Shown: positions 52,615 to 61,241, counted from the stretch's first letter. The stretch is DNA of 64,000 nucleotides from Aerococcus sp. (GCA_022768285.1 JALEMJ010000009.1:1-64000); one strand, 5' to 3'. Notes: a model not told the origin generated them from the letters alone. Made by a program: numbers and translations.

Positions 52615-54087
52615 ATGCGTAGTTTTAATGATTTTAAGGATGCATCGGCGGTTAGTGAAGCTATTAAGAATGGCGAGCTAACACCAGTCGATGCCGTGCA
52701 ACTGGCACTCGATGCGATTGATCGTGAGAACCAACGATCGAATGCAGTTGTCTACGTGCGACGCGAGGAGGCACTGCGTGAAGCGGCTACACTGACTGAT
52801 TTAAGTGCGCCATTCGCAGGTGTACCGATACTTATCAAAGATCTCAATCAGCACCTCGAGGGGACACCGCTGACGAGCGGTGCGCGCTTGGATAAGTATT
52901 ATGTCAGTCCATCGACAGATTTCTTTGTTCAGTCGCTGATCGATGCCGGATTTATTATCGTCGGCGTGACGAACGTGCCGGAGTACGGGTTTAAAACACA
53001 AACCGATTCCGTACTGCACGGCGATGCGAAACTGCCCATTGCACCCGAACGTACGCCTGGCGGTTCATCCGGTGGTGCGAGTGCCGCAGTGATGAGCGGG
53101 ATGGTACCGATCGCCTCGGGGAGCGATGCGGGTGGTTCGATTCGGGTGCCAGCATCCTATACAGGTCTCATCGGTTTGAAGCCGACTCGCGGACGCACGG
53201 CGATGGGACCAGGCTCTTGGCGTGGCTGGGGTGGTGCATCGATCCATTTTGCACTCACCCGTAGTGTCAGAGATACAGAACGCTTATTACTAGCGCTGCA
53301 GACGGAACAGGAAGCATCGCCATTTCACGTGAATCCTTTGCGCGAAGCGGATTTTGCGGCAGCCAAGCGCACATTCAAGTATTTGCGTATCGCCTATTCG
53401 AGTTACAATCCCTATGTTAAACAGGATTCACCTGAAGTCACAGCTCTATTAGCTAAGGCTGTTGCGGCTTGTCGTGCGAACGGTATGCATATACAGGAAG
53501 CCATCCCTGATATCGGACAGCGTGAACTCTATCGGAGTTATATGGAAATGAATGGTGTAGACACGGTAGGGATGATCCATGCGATTGAACAAAATCTCGG
53601 ACGATCGGTGTCAGCGGATGATGTGGAACCGTTGACATGGTCGATCTATCAATACGGACGATTGCTTCCTAACTACACATTGGAGAACAGTATCGCGCTT
53701 TGGGATCAAGCAGCCTGGTCAATGGCACAGTTCTTTGAGGACTACGATCTTTATTTCCAGCCGACCACGAGTATGTCAGCACCGATTCGTTCCGACATTC
53801 ATGAGAGTGAGGACTTGAAGGAACGTATGCGTCACTATGAAACGTTAGATGCCGATGAACAAGCGCGCACGATCAATGAAGCGTACAGTACCTCTCAACG
53901 ATTGACGTCATACAGCTGGATCTACAACGTCACGGGGCACCCGTCGATCAGCATTCCAATTGGGCAGAATAGTGAAGGCCTTCCGATCGGCTTGCAGGTA
54001 ACTGCACCGAAAGGACATGAAGATTGGTTATTGGCATGTGCTGCTTTTTTTGAAGCGCGTGGGGACTTCTATCAACCATCATTATAA
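52615..54087 (+). CDS. Amidase signature family hydrolase
   Basis: A 490-residue serine hydrolase of the amidase signature family. The Ser-cisSer-Lys triad is visible: Lys in PILIKDLN, cis-Ser in PGGSSGGASAA and the nucleophile in GSDAGGSIRVPA. The substrate cannot be told: not GatA, because the neighbours gatB and gatC are absent. The frame opens at 52576, but the ATG at 52615 follows GAAGAGAGG. It begins just after a strong terminator with no room for a separate promoter, so it relies on read-through or a promoter inside metI. Position between metNI and metQ hints at release of an amino acid from an amide. Confidence 0.87.
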   Translation: MRSFNDFKDASAVSEAIKNGELTPVDAVQLALDAIDRENQRSNAVVYVRREEALREAATLTDLSAPFAGVPILIKDLNQHLEGTPLTSGARLDKYYVSPSTDFFVQSLIDAGFIIVGVTNVPEYGFKTQTDSVLHGDAKLPIAPERTPGGSSGGASAAVMSGMVPIASGSDAGGSIRVPASYTGLIGLKPTRGRTAMGPGSWRGWGGASIHFALTRSVRDTERLLLALQTEQEASPFHVNPLREADFAAAKRTFKYLRIAYSSYNPYVKQDSPEVTALLAKAVAACRANGMHIQEAIPDIGQRELYRSYMEMNGVDTVGMIHAIEQNLGRSVSADDVEPLTWSIYQYGRLLPNYTLENSIALWDQAAWSMAQFFEDYDLYFQPTTSMSAPIRSDIHESEDLKERMRHYETLDADEQARTINEAYSTSQRLTSYSWIYNVTGHPSISIPIGQNSEGLPIGLQVTAPKGHEDWLLACAAFFEARGDFYQPSL

Positions 54088-54093
54088 AAGCAA

Positions 54094-54130
54094 AAAGCTG
54101 TTTCCAATAATAATGGAGGCAGCTTTCTTT
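54094..54130. terminator. Shared terminator of the amidase and metQ genes
   Basis: AAAGCTGTTTCCA/TGGAGGCAGCTTT stem (two G-U pairs) flanked by A- and T-rich tails, between convergent genes. Confidence 0.75.
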
Positions 54131-54139
54131 AATTGCATT

Positions 54140-55048
54140 TTATTTTTGTGCTTGGGCTTTCTTTAATTCCTGGAAGTGATTGTATGCTTTCTCGTTATCC
54201 TTTTCAACATTTTTGCGATCCCAACCTGGTAAATACTGGCCATGTGTAATACGGTCCATGGCCTCAACCGTCGCATCGCTCTGGAATTCTTTCAGGACTT
54301 TTTGTACGGTTGGATCATCTTTATCCTCTGCGCGTACCGCAAATACGAGTTTATAGTCATCGGAAACATCTTTTGGGTCTTCGATGAATAAGGCTTCCTC
54401 TGGGGTATAATCGACACTTCCCGCGACACTGGCACCGGTAATGAAGAGGTCGACATCGTCTACAAAACTCATCATCGATGCGGTATCCACTTCCTTGAAT
54501 TCCAATTGATGCGGGTTAGCCGTGATATCTTCTTGCGTGTAGAGTTGGCCTTCATTCTTCGTCAATTCAATGAGGCCGAGTTGTTCGAAGATGCGCAGTT
54601 CGTGATTGAGGTTGACCGGATCATTCCCAATGGCAACGGTCGCGTGGCCAGGAATATCCTCTAAACTTTTGATGTTATCTTTGCTCTTCGGTGTCCAAAT
54701 TCCGATCGGCGTGATCGTCGCATAACCGACTGGGATTAAATCGAGGTCATGATTGGTATTTGTGTCGAGTAAAAATGGCGGATATTGATAGGTATTCGCA
54801 TCAATATCACCTTCATTGAGGGCGATATCCGGCTGAATAAATTCACTGAACATTTTAATTTCAACATTAACGCCTTGTGGTTTGAGTCGCTCAGCCACAT
54901 CTTCCCAGATCAAACGGTTCAAATCCCCACTAGCACCGACGATGAATTTTTGCGGTTCTGAATTCTCTTTGGGGGACTGCGTATTACTACAACCAACAAG
55001 CAATAGCACTATGGCAATAAGTGGTAAAAATAAATAGCGACGTTTCAC
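54140..55048 (-). CDS. MetQ/NlpA family substrate-binding lipoprotein, copy 1
   Basis: A 302-residue lipoprotein (lipobox LVGC, Cys20) of the NlpA/MetQ family that would feed MetNI. Family segments are clear: FSEFIQPDIALNEGDIDANTYQY, IPVGYATITPIGIWTPKS and VAIGNDPVNLNHELRIFEQLG. The ligand-loop sequence differs from classic MetQ (NDPTNEGRAL), so another ligand is possible. It starts with GTG. It is 17 bases downstream of a paralogue and ends at a terminator shared with the convergent amidase. Confidence 0.88.
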   Translation of the reverse strand: MKRRYLFLPLIAIVLLLVGCSNTQSPKENSEPQKFIVGASGDLNRLIWEDVAERLKPQGVNVEIKMFSEFIQPDIALNEGDIDANTYQYPPFLLDTNTNHDLDLIPVGYATITPIGIWTPKSKDNIKSLEDIPGHATVAIGNDPVNLNHELRIFEQLGLIELTKNEGQLYTQEDITANPHQLEFKEVDTASMMSFVDDVDLFITGASVAGSVDYTPEEALFIEDPKDVSDDYKLVFAVRAEDKDDPTVQKVLKEFQSDATVEAMDRITHGQYLPGWDRKNVEKDNEKAYNHFQELKKAQAQK

Positions 55049-55065
55049 TTAAAAGTCCTTCTTTC
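55023..55065. repeat. Direct repeat at the start of metQ copy 1
   Basis: These 43 bases cover the ribosome site, GTG start and first codons. They match 55952-55994 at the start of copy 2 with one difference (A/G). Confidence 0.9.
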
Positions 55066-55977
55066 CTAATTGTTCTTTTTGGCGGCCTCTTGTTTTAATT
55101 TTTGATAATAGTTATAGGCCGTTTGATTATCATGCTCAAGATTATCTTTGTCCCAGCCAGGCGTGAATTTTCCGTTTGTTATGCGTTTCATTGCTTTAGC
55201 AGTTGCATCCGTTTGATATTCTTTTAAAACTTTGCTAACGAGTGGATTATCTTTATCTTCATCACGAACAGCGAATACTAATTTAAAATCATTACTTAAT
55301 GTTTTGGGATCTTCAATGAAAATCGCATCGTCCGGTTCGTAATTCGAAAGGCCAGCCACACTAGCCCAGGTGATAAAAATATCAACATCATCAATAAAAC
55401 TCATCATTGATGATGAATCAATCGCTTCAAATTCAAGATTTTTAGGATTATTAGTGACATCTTCCAACGTGTACTGTTGTCCCTCATCAGGTGTCAGTGT
55501 GACTAGCCCAATATCTTGAATAATACGCAATTCATGATTTAAATTCACGGGATCCTTAGCGATAGCGACCTTTGCATTTTGTGGGAGGTCATCGATACTA
55601 TTTAAAGGCTTATTTTTAGGGGCCCAGATACCAACTGGTGTAATCTGCGCGTAGCCTATAGCAGTAATATCTAAATCATGGTTCATTGCATTGTCCAGCA
55701 GGAATGAAGAATATTGGAATGCATTCGCATCAATATCGCCTTCATCCAGTGCAATATCTGGTTGGATAAAATCGCTAAAAGTTTTGACTTCTAAATCAAC
55801 ACCTTGTGGTTTCAGGCGTTTTCCAACGTCTTCCCATATTTCGCGATCAAAATCACCACTGGCTCCAATAGTAAATTTTTGTGGTCCTGTATCGTCTTTT
55901 GGCTTCTGGCTATTGCTACAGCCTACGAGTACTAATAACAGCACAATAACTGGTAAAAATAAATGGCGACGTTTCAC
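55066..55977 (-). CDS. MetQ/NlpA family substrate-binding lipoprotein, copy 2
   Basis: A 303-residue paralogue of copy 1 (lipobox LVGC, Cys20), clearly homologous throughout (FSDFIQPDIALDEGDIDANAFQY, IAKDPVNLNHELRI, PGWDKDNLEHDNQTAYNYYQ) but diverged. Its DNA is richer in A and T than that of copy 1. It starts with GTG and lies nearest the promoter at 56025-56053, so it is the first gene of the pair. Two binding proteins for one transporter would widen its substrate range. Confidence 0.88.
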   Translation of the reverse strand: MKRRHLFLPVIVLLLVLVGCSNSQKPKDDTGPQKFTIGASGDFDREIWEDVGKRLKPQGVDLEVKTFSDFIQPDIALDEGDIDANAFQYSSFLLDNAMNHDLDITAIGYAQITPVGIWAPKNKPLNSIDDLPQNAKVAIAKDPVNLNHELRIIQDIGLVTLTPDEGQQYTLEDVTNNPKNLEFEAIDSSSMMSFIDDVDIFITWASVAGLSNYEPDDAIFIEDPKTLSNDFKLVFAVRDEDKDNPLVSKVLKEYQTDATAKAMKRITNGKFTPGWDKDNLEHDNQTAYNYYQKLKQEAAKKNN

Positions 55978-55994
55978 TTAAAAGTCCTTCTTTC
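55952..55994. repeat. Direct repeat at the start of metQ copy 2
   Basis: Second copy of the 43-base repeat at 55023-55065, again spanning ribosome site, GTG and first codons. Confidence 0.9.
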
Positions 55995-56024
55995 TATAAG
56001 TTATGATCTTTCGACCGACTCTTT

Positions 56025-56053
56025 ATTGTAACCGCTTAAAAGAAATACGTAAA
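56025..56053 (-). promoter_or_regulatory. Promoter of the metQ pair
   Basis: On the minus strand TTTACG, 17-base spacer, TACAAT, 48 bases before the copy 2 start. Confidence 0.6.
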
Positions 56054-56093
56054 GGGTTTATAGCCAGTTAATGAGAGAAATTTCACTGACCAG

Positions 56094-56124
56094 TTGATTT
56101 AATGATAGCGGTTTATGTTACAAT
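56094..56124 (+). promoter_or_regulatory. Candidate lplA promoter
   Basis: TTGATT, a 19-base spacer and TACAAT with an upstream TG (TGTTACAAT, extended -10), 35 bases before lplA. Confidence 0.5.
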
Positions 56125-56158
56125 AACAGTGATTTGTGATTATTGGAGGTTTTTAAGG

Positions 56159-57178
56159 ATGTATTACGTCAAAAATCAATATCACGGTGATGAAGTTTAC
56201 GATCCATCTTGGAATTTGGCCATCGAATATCATTTAGTTGAAGAAGTGGATCTCGATGAACCGATCCTCTTGTTCTATATTAACAAGCCAGCAATCATTA
56301 TCGGGAAGAATCAAAACACGCGTGCAGAGATTAATCAGGACTATGTCGATGAACACGGCATTGAAGTCGTACGCCGGAAATCCGGTGGTGGTGCGGTATA
56401 CCACGATTACGGCAATATTTGTTTCTGCTTTATCACAAAAGATGACGGGCAATCTTTCCGTCGCTTCGAAAAATTCACACAGCCAGTCATCGATGCCTTG
56501 CACAAGATGGGTGTTGAAGGTGCAGAGCTTCAAGGGCGTAACGATCTGATGATCAACGGCCAGAAATTCTCCGGTAATGCGATGTACTCTAAAGGCGGAC
56601 GCATGACGGCTCACGGGACCTTAATGTTCGATGTAGACCTCGATGTGACGAATGATGCATTAATCCCTAAAAAAGAAAAACTCACGTCAAAAGGGATTAA
56701 ATCCGTGCGTAAACGTGTCACGAATATCAAGCCGTATCTACCGAAAGAAAATCAGGATATGACTATTGAACAATTCCGTGAAGCGTTACTGTTGAATATC
56801 TTCGATGTTGACGATGTGAAGGATGTTAAGGAATACGTGCTGGACGATGAAGACTGGAAGCAGATCAAAGCTATTCACGATGAGTTTACGGGTAATTTTG
56901 ATTGGAATTATGGAAAGAATCCAGATTATCAATTAGTCAAAGAGGCGCGAACCGAAGCCGGGCAGGTCGAATTCCATCTCGATATTTCGAATCAGCGTAT
57001 CAGCCGTATTAAGATTTATGGGGATTTCTTCGGACTCGGTGAGATTGAAGATGTTGAAGATCAGCTGACAGGTATTCCGTACACGGCAGATGCGATTGAG
57101 AAGGCACTAGAAGGCATCGATATCAATCACTACTTCGGTGCGACGAGTGCAGAGGAGTTAACGGAAATTTTGAAATAA
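56159..57178 (+). CDS. lplA: Lipoate-protein ligase
   Basis: Activates free lipoate and attaches it to E2 or GcvH proteins. The 339-residue protein has the ligase motif RRKSGGGAVYHDYGNI, GRNDLMINGQKFSGNA with the catalytic Lys, and the C-terminal accessory domain (about 250-339) found in LplA-type enzymes. The frame opens at 56102, but the ATG at 56159 lies after GGAGG. No 2-oxoacid dehydrogenase genes are nearby. Confidence 0.92.
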   Translation: MYYVKNQYHGDEVYDPSWNLAIEYHLVEEVDLDEPILLFYINKPAIIIGKNQNTRAEINQDYVDEHGIEVVRRKSGGGAVYHDYGNICFCFITKDDGQSFRRFEKFTQPVIDALHKMGVEGAELQGRNDLMINGQKFSGNAMYSKGGRMTAHGTLMFDVDLDVTNDALIPKKEKLTSKGIKSVRKRVTNIKPYLPKENQDMTIEQFREALLLNIFDVDDVKDVKEYVLDDEDWKQIKAIHDEFTGNFDWNYGKNPDYQLVKEARTEAGQVEFHLDISNQRISRIKIYGDFFGLGEIEDVEDQLTGIPYTADAIEKALEGIDINHYFGATSAEELTEILK

Positions 57179-57187
57179 ACGATGCGA

Positions 57188-57220
57188 CAAAAAAGAGCTG
57201 TTCGTATGAACAGCTCTTTT
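57188..57220. terminator. Bidirectional terminator
   Basis: AAAAGAGCTGTTC/GAACAGCTCTTTT, a 13-base-pair stem with a four-base loop. It serves lplA (+) and mecA (-). Confidence 0.9.
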
Positions 57221-57228
57221 GTTATGGC

Positions 57229-57891
57229 CTAGTTACTAAATAAATCGCGCAACGGGGAGAGGGAATTATCTGCTAAGATTAATTCACCGTGCTCCTGCAA
57301 CACCGTCTCATTGAATGGCGCGAAGTGCGCAAATTCGAGAATATAGTATCCGACATTTTTGAGATTAAAGACATCAAACTCCATCTCTTCGAAGGATGCC
57401 ACTAGATAGAAGTGATCCTTGTAGTGATAGATTTTGTATATAATGTGGTAATCTTCTAAGTCCGTATCTTGACTGATATTGACGAGGTCTTCGAGTGTGT
57501 CAAACTCGAAAACGGTCGTCAGATACATCCCATCGTCGGTATACGGAAATTCTTCGTTTTTAGCGTGTTGTAGTTCGTTGACTTGATCATTATTATCTTC
57601 GGCGATAGCTTTCAGCAATTGCTCAATCTGCTGCTTGCCATCATCGCTATCATCCTGGGCTTTACTGATATATAAATCTAGGCCGCCTTTTTTCGGCATC
57701 ACCTGGAACGTGACTGAATCGCTCTGCTGGAATTTGTTCGAAACATCAGCTTCTTCGAGAATAGACATGAAGAAATGTTCGACTTCATTCCGATTTTGCA
57801 GCAGGTCGATAATTGAAACGCCACGTTCTGCGAGATCGTCGGCATCGATGAAGACACGCAACGTATTTTCATTGATGTATTCCATTTCCAT
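57229..57891 (-). CDS. mecA: Adaptor protein MecA
   Basis: Adaptor that delivers substrates such as ComK/ComX-type regulators and competence proteins to ClpCP. The 220-residue protein has the N-terminal substrate-binding domain (MEMEYINENTLRVFI, FFMSILEEAD), an acidic linker (about 82-115), and the C-terminal ClpC-binding domain (FEFDTLEDLV, YYILEFAHF). The ATG at 57891 follows GAGGTG; a GTG three codons upstream overlaps that site. spx lies upstream on the same strand, but spx has its own terminator. Confidence 0.92.
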   Translation of the reverse strand: MEMEYINENTLRVFIDADDLAERGVSIIDLLQNRNEVEHFFMSILEEADVSNKFQQSDSVTFQVMPKKGGLDLYISKAQDDSDDGKQQIEQLLKAIAEDNNDQVNELQHAKNEEFPYTDDGMYLTTVFEFDTLEDLVNISQDTDLEDYHIIYKIYHYKDHFYLVASFEEMEFDVFNLKNVGYYILEFAHFAPFNETVLQEHGELILADNSLSPLRDLFSN

Positions 57892-57918
57892 AGCTCTCAC
57901 CTCTATTGCTACGTGTTC

Positions 57919-57948
57919 AGTTTACTCTAAATACCAATAAGAGTAAAC
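57919..57948 (-). promoter_or_regulatory. Palindromic mecA promoter
   Basis: On the minus strand TTTACT, 17-base spacer, TAAACT. The two boxes lie within a perfect inverted repeat, GTTTACTCT-11 bases-AGAGTAAAC (57920-57948), which could bind a dimeric regulator over the whole promoter. Confidence 0.55.
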
Positions 57949-57968
57949 GATTGTTTATTGGGTATAAG

Positions 57969-58010
57969 AAAACCCAAGGCCTCGGGATAACTCCGGTAGC
58001 CTTGGGTTTC
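57969..58010 (-). terminator. Terminator of spx
   Basis: AAACCCAAGGC/GCCTTGGGTTT hairpin; on the minus strand it is followed by T residues. It separates spx from mecA. Confidence 0.85.
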
Positions 58011-58014
58011 GCGT

Positions 58015-58410
58015 TTAGGCTAATTGGCGCAAAGCTTCTTCCAAATTGAGCGTACGCACTTCGCGTGGCAAGAAACGACGGATTTCATCTTCGTTGTATC
58101 CGATTTGCAGGCGTTTGTCATCCATAATGATCGGGCGTCTCAATAGGGCACTATTCTCTTGGATCAGCGCAATCAATTCATCGAGTTTTAAATCATTGAT
58201 GTCAACACCGAGATCTTTAAATGCTTTCGATCGCGTTGAGATAATTTCTTCTGTACCGTTCTCAGTCATTTTTAGAATATCTTTGATTTCATCCTCAGTT
58301 AACGGATTCGCAAAGATATTGTGTTCGTGATATGAAATGTTGTTTTCTTCTAACCATGCCTTTGCCTTGCGACATGAGGTACAACTAGGTGACGAATAGA
58401 GTTCAACCAT
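58015..58410 (-). CDS. spx: Transcriptional regulator Spx
   Basis: ArsC-fold regulator that binds the RNA polymerase alpha C-terminal domain and reprograms transcription under disulfide stress. The 131-residue protein has the redox switch CTSC (Cys10, Cys13), the alpha-binding region and LLRRPIIMD with the conserved Arg, followed by the typical [14 protein letters not shown] tail. ClpXP normally degrades Spx. Neighbouring mecA is the usual genomic partner. Confidence 0.94.
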   Translation of the reverse strand: MVELYSSPSCTSCRKAKAWLEENNISYHEHNIFANPLTEDEIKDILKMTENGTEEIISTRSKAFKDLGVDINDLKLDELIALIQENSALLRRPIIMDDKRLQIGYNEDEIRRFLPREVRTLNLEEALRQLA

Positions 58411-58648
58411 CGCAGTCCACCCTTTCTCAGGTTGCTTGTTTGACGTTTACTGACATATTCTATCACGTTTTTTGACAATTCGCTATACCTTTTTCACACT
58501 TTTGTTATTTTTTATTGAAAAAACATATTTTTAAATGTGAAAAATACAATTGATATTTGCAATGATAATAATGGATCATACTGTCAACATTATGTGCAAT
58601 CGAAAAATCGAACGCTAATGATCGGTATTCTTGTGAAAGATGCACCTG
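58411..58648. other. AT-rich intergenic region upstream of spx
   Basis: These 238 bases hold the spx promoter and otherwise A/T-rich sequence with several TTTTTT and AAAAAA tracts near 58470-58550. No gene or RNA is recognised. Confidence 0.6.
58457..58465 (-). promoter_or_regulatory. Extended -10 promoter of spx
   Basis: Minus-strand TGATAGAAT, 47 bases before the spx start. Confidence 0.45.
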
Positions 58649-60027
58649 CTAAACGAGTGGCAGAATCAGCGATTGGAAGACGCGTAATGTCCAGAGCAAG
58701 ATGTTTTTGAGCAATGGTGCTTTGACCTGCTTGCCTTCTTCCCAGGAGACAAAGTCTTTGCTGTCGAGCAGCTCGCGCATATCTTTTTGGAAATCTTTAC
58801 TATCGATGATTGCCATTGTTTCCGTATTGAGGAACGCGGAGCGCGGATCGAGATTGAATGAACCTAACGCTGTCACGTGGTCGCCATAGAGTATTGTTTT
58901 CATATGGACACTGCCATCACCGATGTAACTCATCAGTTGACTATTTTCGTTGAAGAACGGAGCGTATGCTAAAGTTGCAGAGAATGCCGGGAAATTCGGT
59001 GACGTTTTCTTAGAATTGGTGAGAATCGTGATATCTTGATTGTCTTTATTGAGAGACAAAATATCGCGAATCGGTTCGTAAGGCACAGCGTAAGGCGTCA
59101 CCCAGGTGAATTTCTGATAAACGTGGCTCAAAGCAGCGAGTACCTTTAAGACGTTCGGAGACTTGACGACGTGATTTAGTTGATTATGAACAAATGATAC
59201 GCGCGCTCTGTGGAACGGCACATTTTCCGGCGACTTATCGTAATCAGATAGTTCATCGCGTGATGCCTTCACGTCTTCAACTGCTTCAGCCATGAGCTGG
59301 TGTAAGGTTTCTTCATCGTGAGACAGCGGCGTCTCGACACGACGGACCGGTTTTGCATGAATCAGTTTATCGTAATAGGCTTCGTATTCATTGATTGCTG
59401 ATTTCTCACCGCGGCGACAAATTAAAAAGTCGAGATCGTACACCGGCTCAGCGATGTCTTTGAAGTAGAAGCGATCCTGAATATTGCGACCGCCAGTAAT
59501 GAGGTACTGATGATCGACGATGATCGCTTTATCGTGGATATTATCGTTGAGCTTGTAGAAGTTTAACTTCGGATTATGTTAGAGATAGAATGAAATATTC
59601 GGATTATTGGTCAATAATTCACTGCGCCAACGATTGTTAAAGGTGAAGGTATTGTTCAGATCATTGAGTAATAAGCGCACTTTGACTCCGCGATCAGCAG
59701 CTTTAATAATTTCGTTTAATAGCAGCGTGGCACTATCCGAATCATCAAACATGTAGTAGACCATATCGATATTATCTTCGGCGTGGCGCACGAGATTCAA
59801 TTTCATATCCAGAGAATCCATCGAATCTGTCAGCAGGGACACATCGTCCTCAGGTATCTGTTCAATATTATTGATGATTGCTTCGTTCGATCGTTTATCT
59901 TCTTCGAGTGTGTGATTCGCTTTCTCATGCATAGTACTGGCGATCATGCCCGTGCTGACGATACCATCGAGTGCCAACGCCGCGATGGTAATGATTGCGC
60001 CGTATTTGAATACCTTTTTATGCGCAT
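58649..60027 (-). pseudogene. Phospholipase D-like (cardiolipin synthase-type) protein, broken
   Basis: A gene of about 460 codons in pieces. The likely start, ATG at 60027 after AAGGAAG, runs out of frame at five A residues (60015-60019 on the + strand); six would give MRIKKVFKYG and a membrane anchor. The frame then runs to a TAA at 59579-59581, followed in the same frame by the first HKD motif (HDKAIIVDHQYLITGGRN) and the second (HMKTILYGDHV ... GSFNLD). The C-terminal 264 residues (58649-59443) are intact. Two independent lesions indicate a pseudogene, unless both are sequencing errors. Intact relatives are lipoprotein- or membrane-anchored PLD-fold enzymes. Confidence 0.82.
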
Positions 60028-60118
60028 GATATAACTTCCTTAGTGTATTTCATGCTAATTAAAATGTGCCTTTCTGTAAACTAAATTCACTGCGGTTTGG
60101 GGGCGTTCCGTGGGATAT

Positions 60119-60148
60119 TTGGTGACTGGCGGTAAATTTTGGTAAACT
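60119..60148 (+). promoter_or_regulatory. Candidate trpS promoter
   Basis: TTGGTG, 18-base spacer, TAAACT, 45 bases before trpS. Unlike thrS, no T-box fits in this short leader. Confidence 0.45.
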
Positions 60149-60193
60149 AGCGATGATATTCAGTAACTTCTGGAAATGGAGGATGAACAATTG

Positions 60194-61183
60194 ATGCAAA
60201 GAGTTTTTTCAGGTATTCAGCCGAGCGGTATTCCAACGATTGGGAACTATATCGGTGCTTTAAAACAGTTTGTTGATTTGCAAGAGGATTATGAAACATT
60301 TTACTGCGTGGTTAATCAACATGCGATTACGGTGAAGCAGGATTCCGATGAATTGCGCGAAAATACGCGTTCACTGGCTGCACTATATTTAGCGCTCGGT
60401 ATCGATCCGCAAAAATCAACTATTTTCGTACAGAGCCACGTGCCAGCCCACGCACAGGCGGGGTGGATTGTTGAATGTTTATCCCCGCTCGGTGATATGG
60501 AGCGAATGACGCAGTACAAGGATAAAGCGCAGAAACAAGATTCCGTATACTTGGGCTTATTGGCGTATCCAGCACTGATGGTAGCGGATATTATTCTCTA
60601 CAATGCGGAGAAGGTACCAGTCGGTGAAGATCAGAAGCAGCATTTGGAATTGACGCAGCGCTTCGTTGATCGTTTTAATCATCGGTTCGGAGAGAAAGAC
60701 ACGCCGATTCTCACTCGTCCGGTACCCCTTATTCCAAAATCGGGCGGTCGTGTGATGAGTTTAGTTGATCCAACGAAGAAAATGAGTAAATCTGACAGTA
60801 ATCCGAAAGGCTTTATCTCGTTACTGGATGATCCGAAAGCGATTACCAAGAAGATCAAGTCAGCGGTAACGGATTCATCCGGCGAAATTGCCTACGATCC
60901 GGAGAACAAGCCGGGCGTTTCGAACTTATTATCCATTTACTCAGCTTTTTCTGGTCGCGAGATTGATGACTTAGTCAAAGATTATGCAGGCAAAGGTTAC
61001 GGTGACTTCAAGAAGGACATCGCTGAATGCTTAGTTAGTGTACTGGAGCCGATGCAGAAACGCCACGCAGAATTAATGGCTGGTGATGAATTGGACGACA
61101 TTTTGGCTGAGGGGGCGAAACATGCGAACGAAATCGCTGGTGAAACACTCGCTAAGATTGAGCGTGCCATCGGTTTCCGTTAA
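60194..61183 (+). CDS. trpS: Tryptophan-tRNA ligase
   Basis: Class I synthetase of 329 residues, typical for Firmicute TrpRS. The HIGH-equivalent is SGIQPSGIPTIGNYIGAL and the KMSKS loop is KKMSKSDSN. GEDQKQHLELTQ contacts the ligands. The frame opens at 60176, but the ATG at 60194 follows TGGAGG; a TTG sits one codon upstream. Confidence 0.95.
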   Translation: MQRVFSGIQPSGIPTIGNYIGALKQFVDLQEDYETFYCVVNQHAITVKQDSDELRENTRSLAALYLALGIDPQKSTIFVQSHVPAHAQAGWIVECLSPLGDMERMTQYKDKAQKQDSVYLGLLAYPALMVADIILYNAEKVPVGEDQKQHLELTQRFVDRFNHRFGEKDTPILTRPVPLIPKSGGRVMSLVDPTKKMSKSDSNPKGFISLLDDPKAITKKIKSAVTDSSGEIAYDPENKPGVSNLLSIYSAFSGREIDDLVKDYAGKGYGDFKKDIAECLVSVLEPMQKRHAELMAGDELDDILAEGAKHANEIAGETLAKIERAIGFR

Positions 61184-61206
61184 AGCGAAAACAAATAGTA
61201 CAGCCT

Positions 61207-61234
61207 CTCTACGTAATTAATCGTAGAGGAGAGG
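61207..61234 (+). promoter_or_regulatory. Hairpin abutting the coiA ribosome site
   Basis: CTCTACG (61207-61213) pairs with CGTAGAG (61222-61228); the GGAGAGGG ribosome site begins at the last base of the stem. The upstream CCTCTC could also pair with GAGAGG, masking the site. It could modulate coiA translation. There is no T run, so it is not a terminator. Confidence 0.4.
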
Positions 61235-61241
61235 GTATAGA

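Noticed and set aside
52615..54087. GatA, the Glu-tRNA amidotransferase A subunit
   Set aside because: gatB and gatC are absent nearby and the C-terminal half lacks GatA features; it is a general amidase signature protein.
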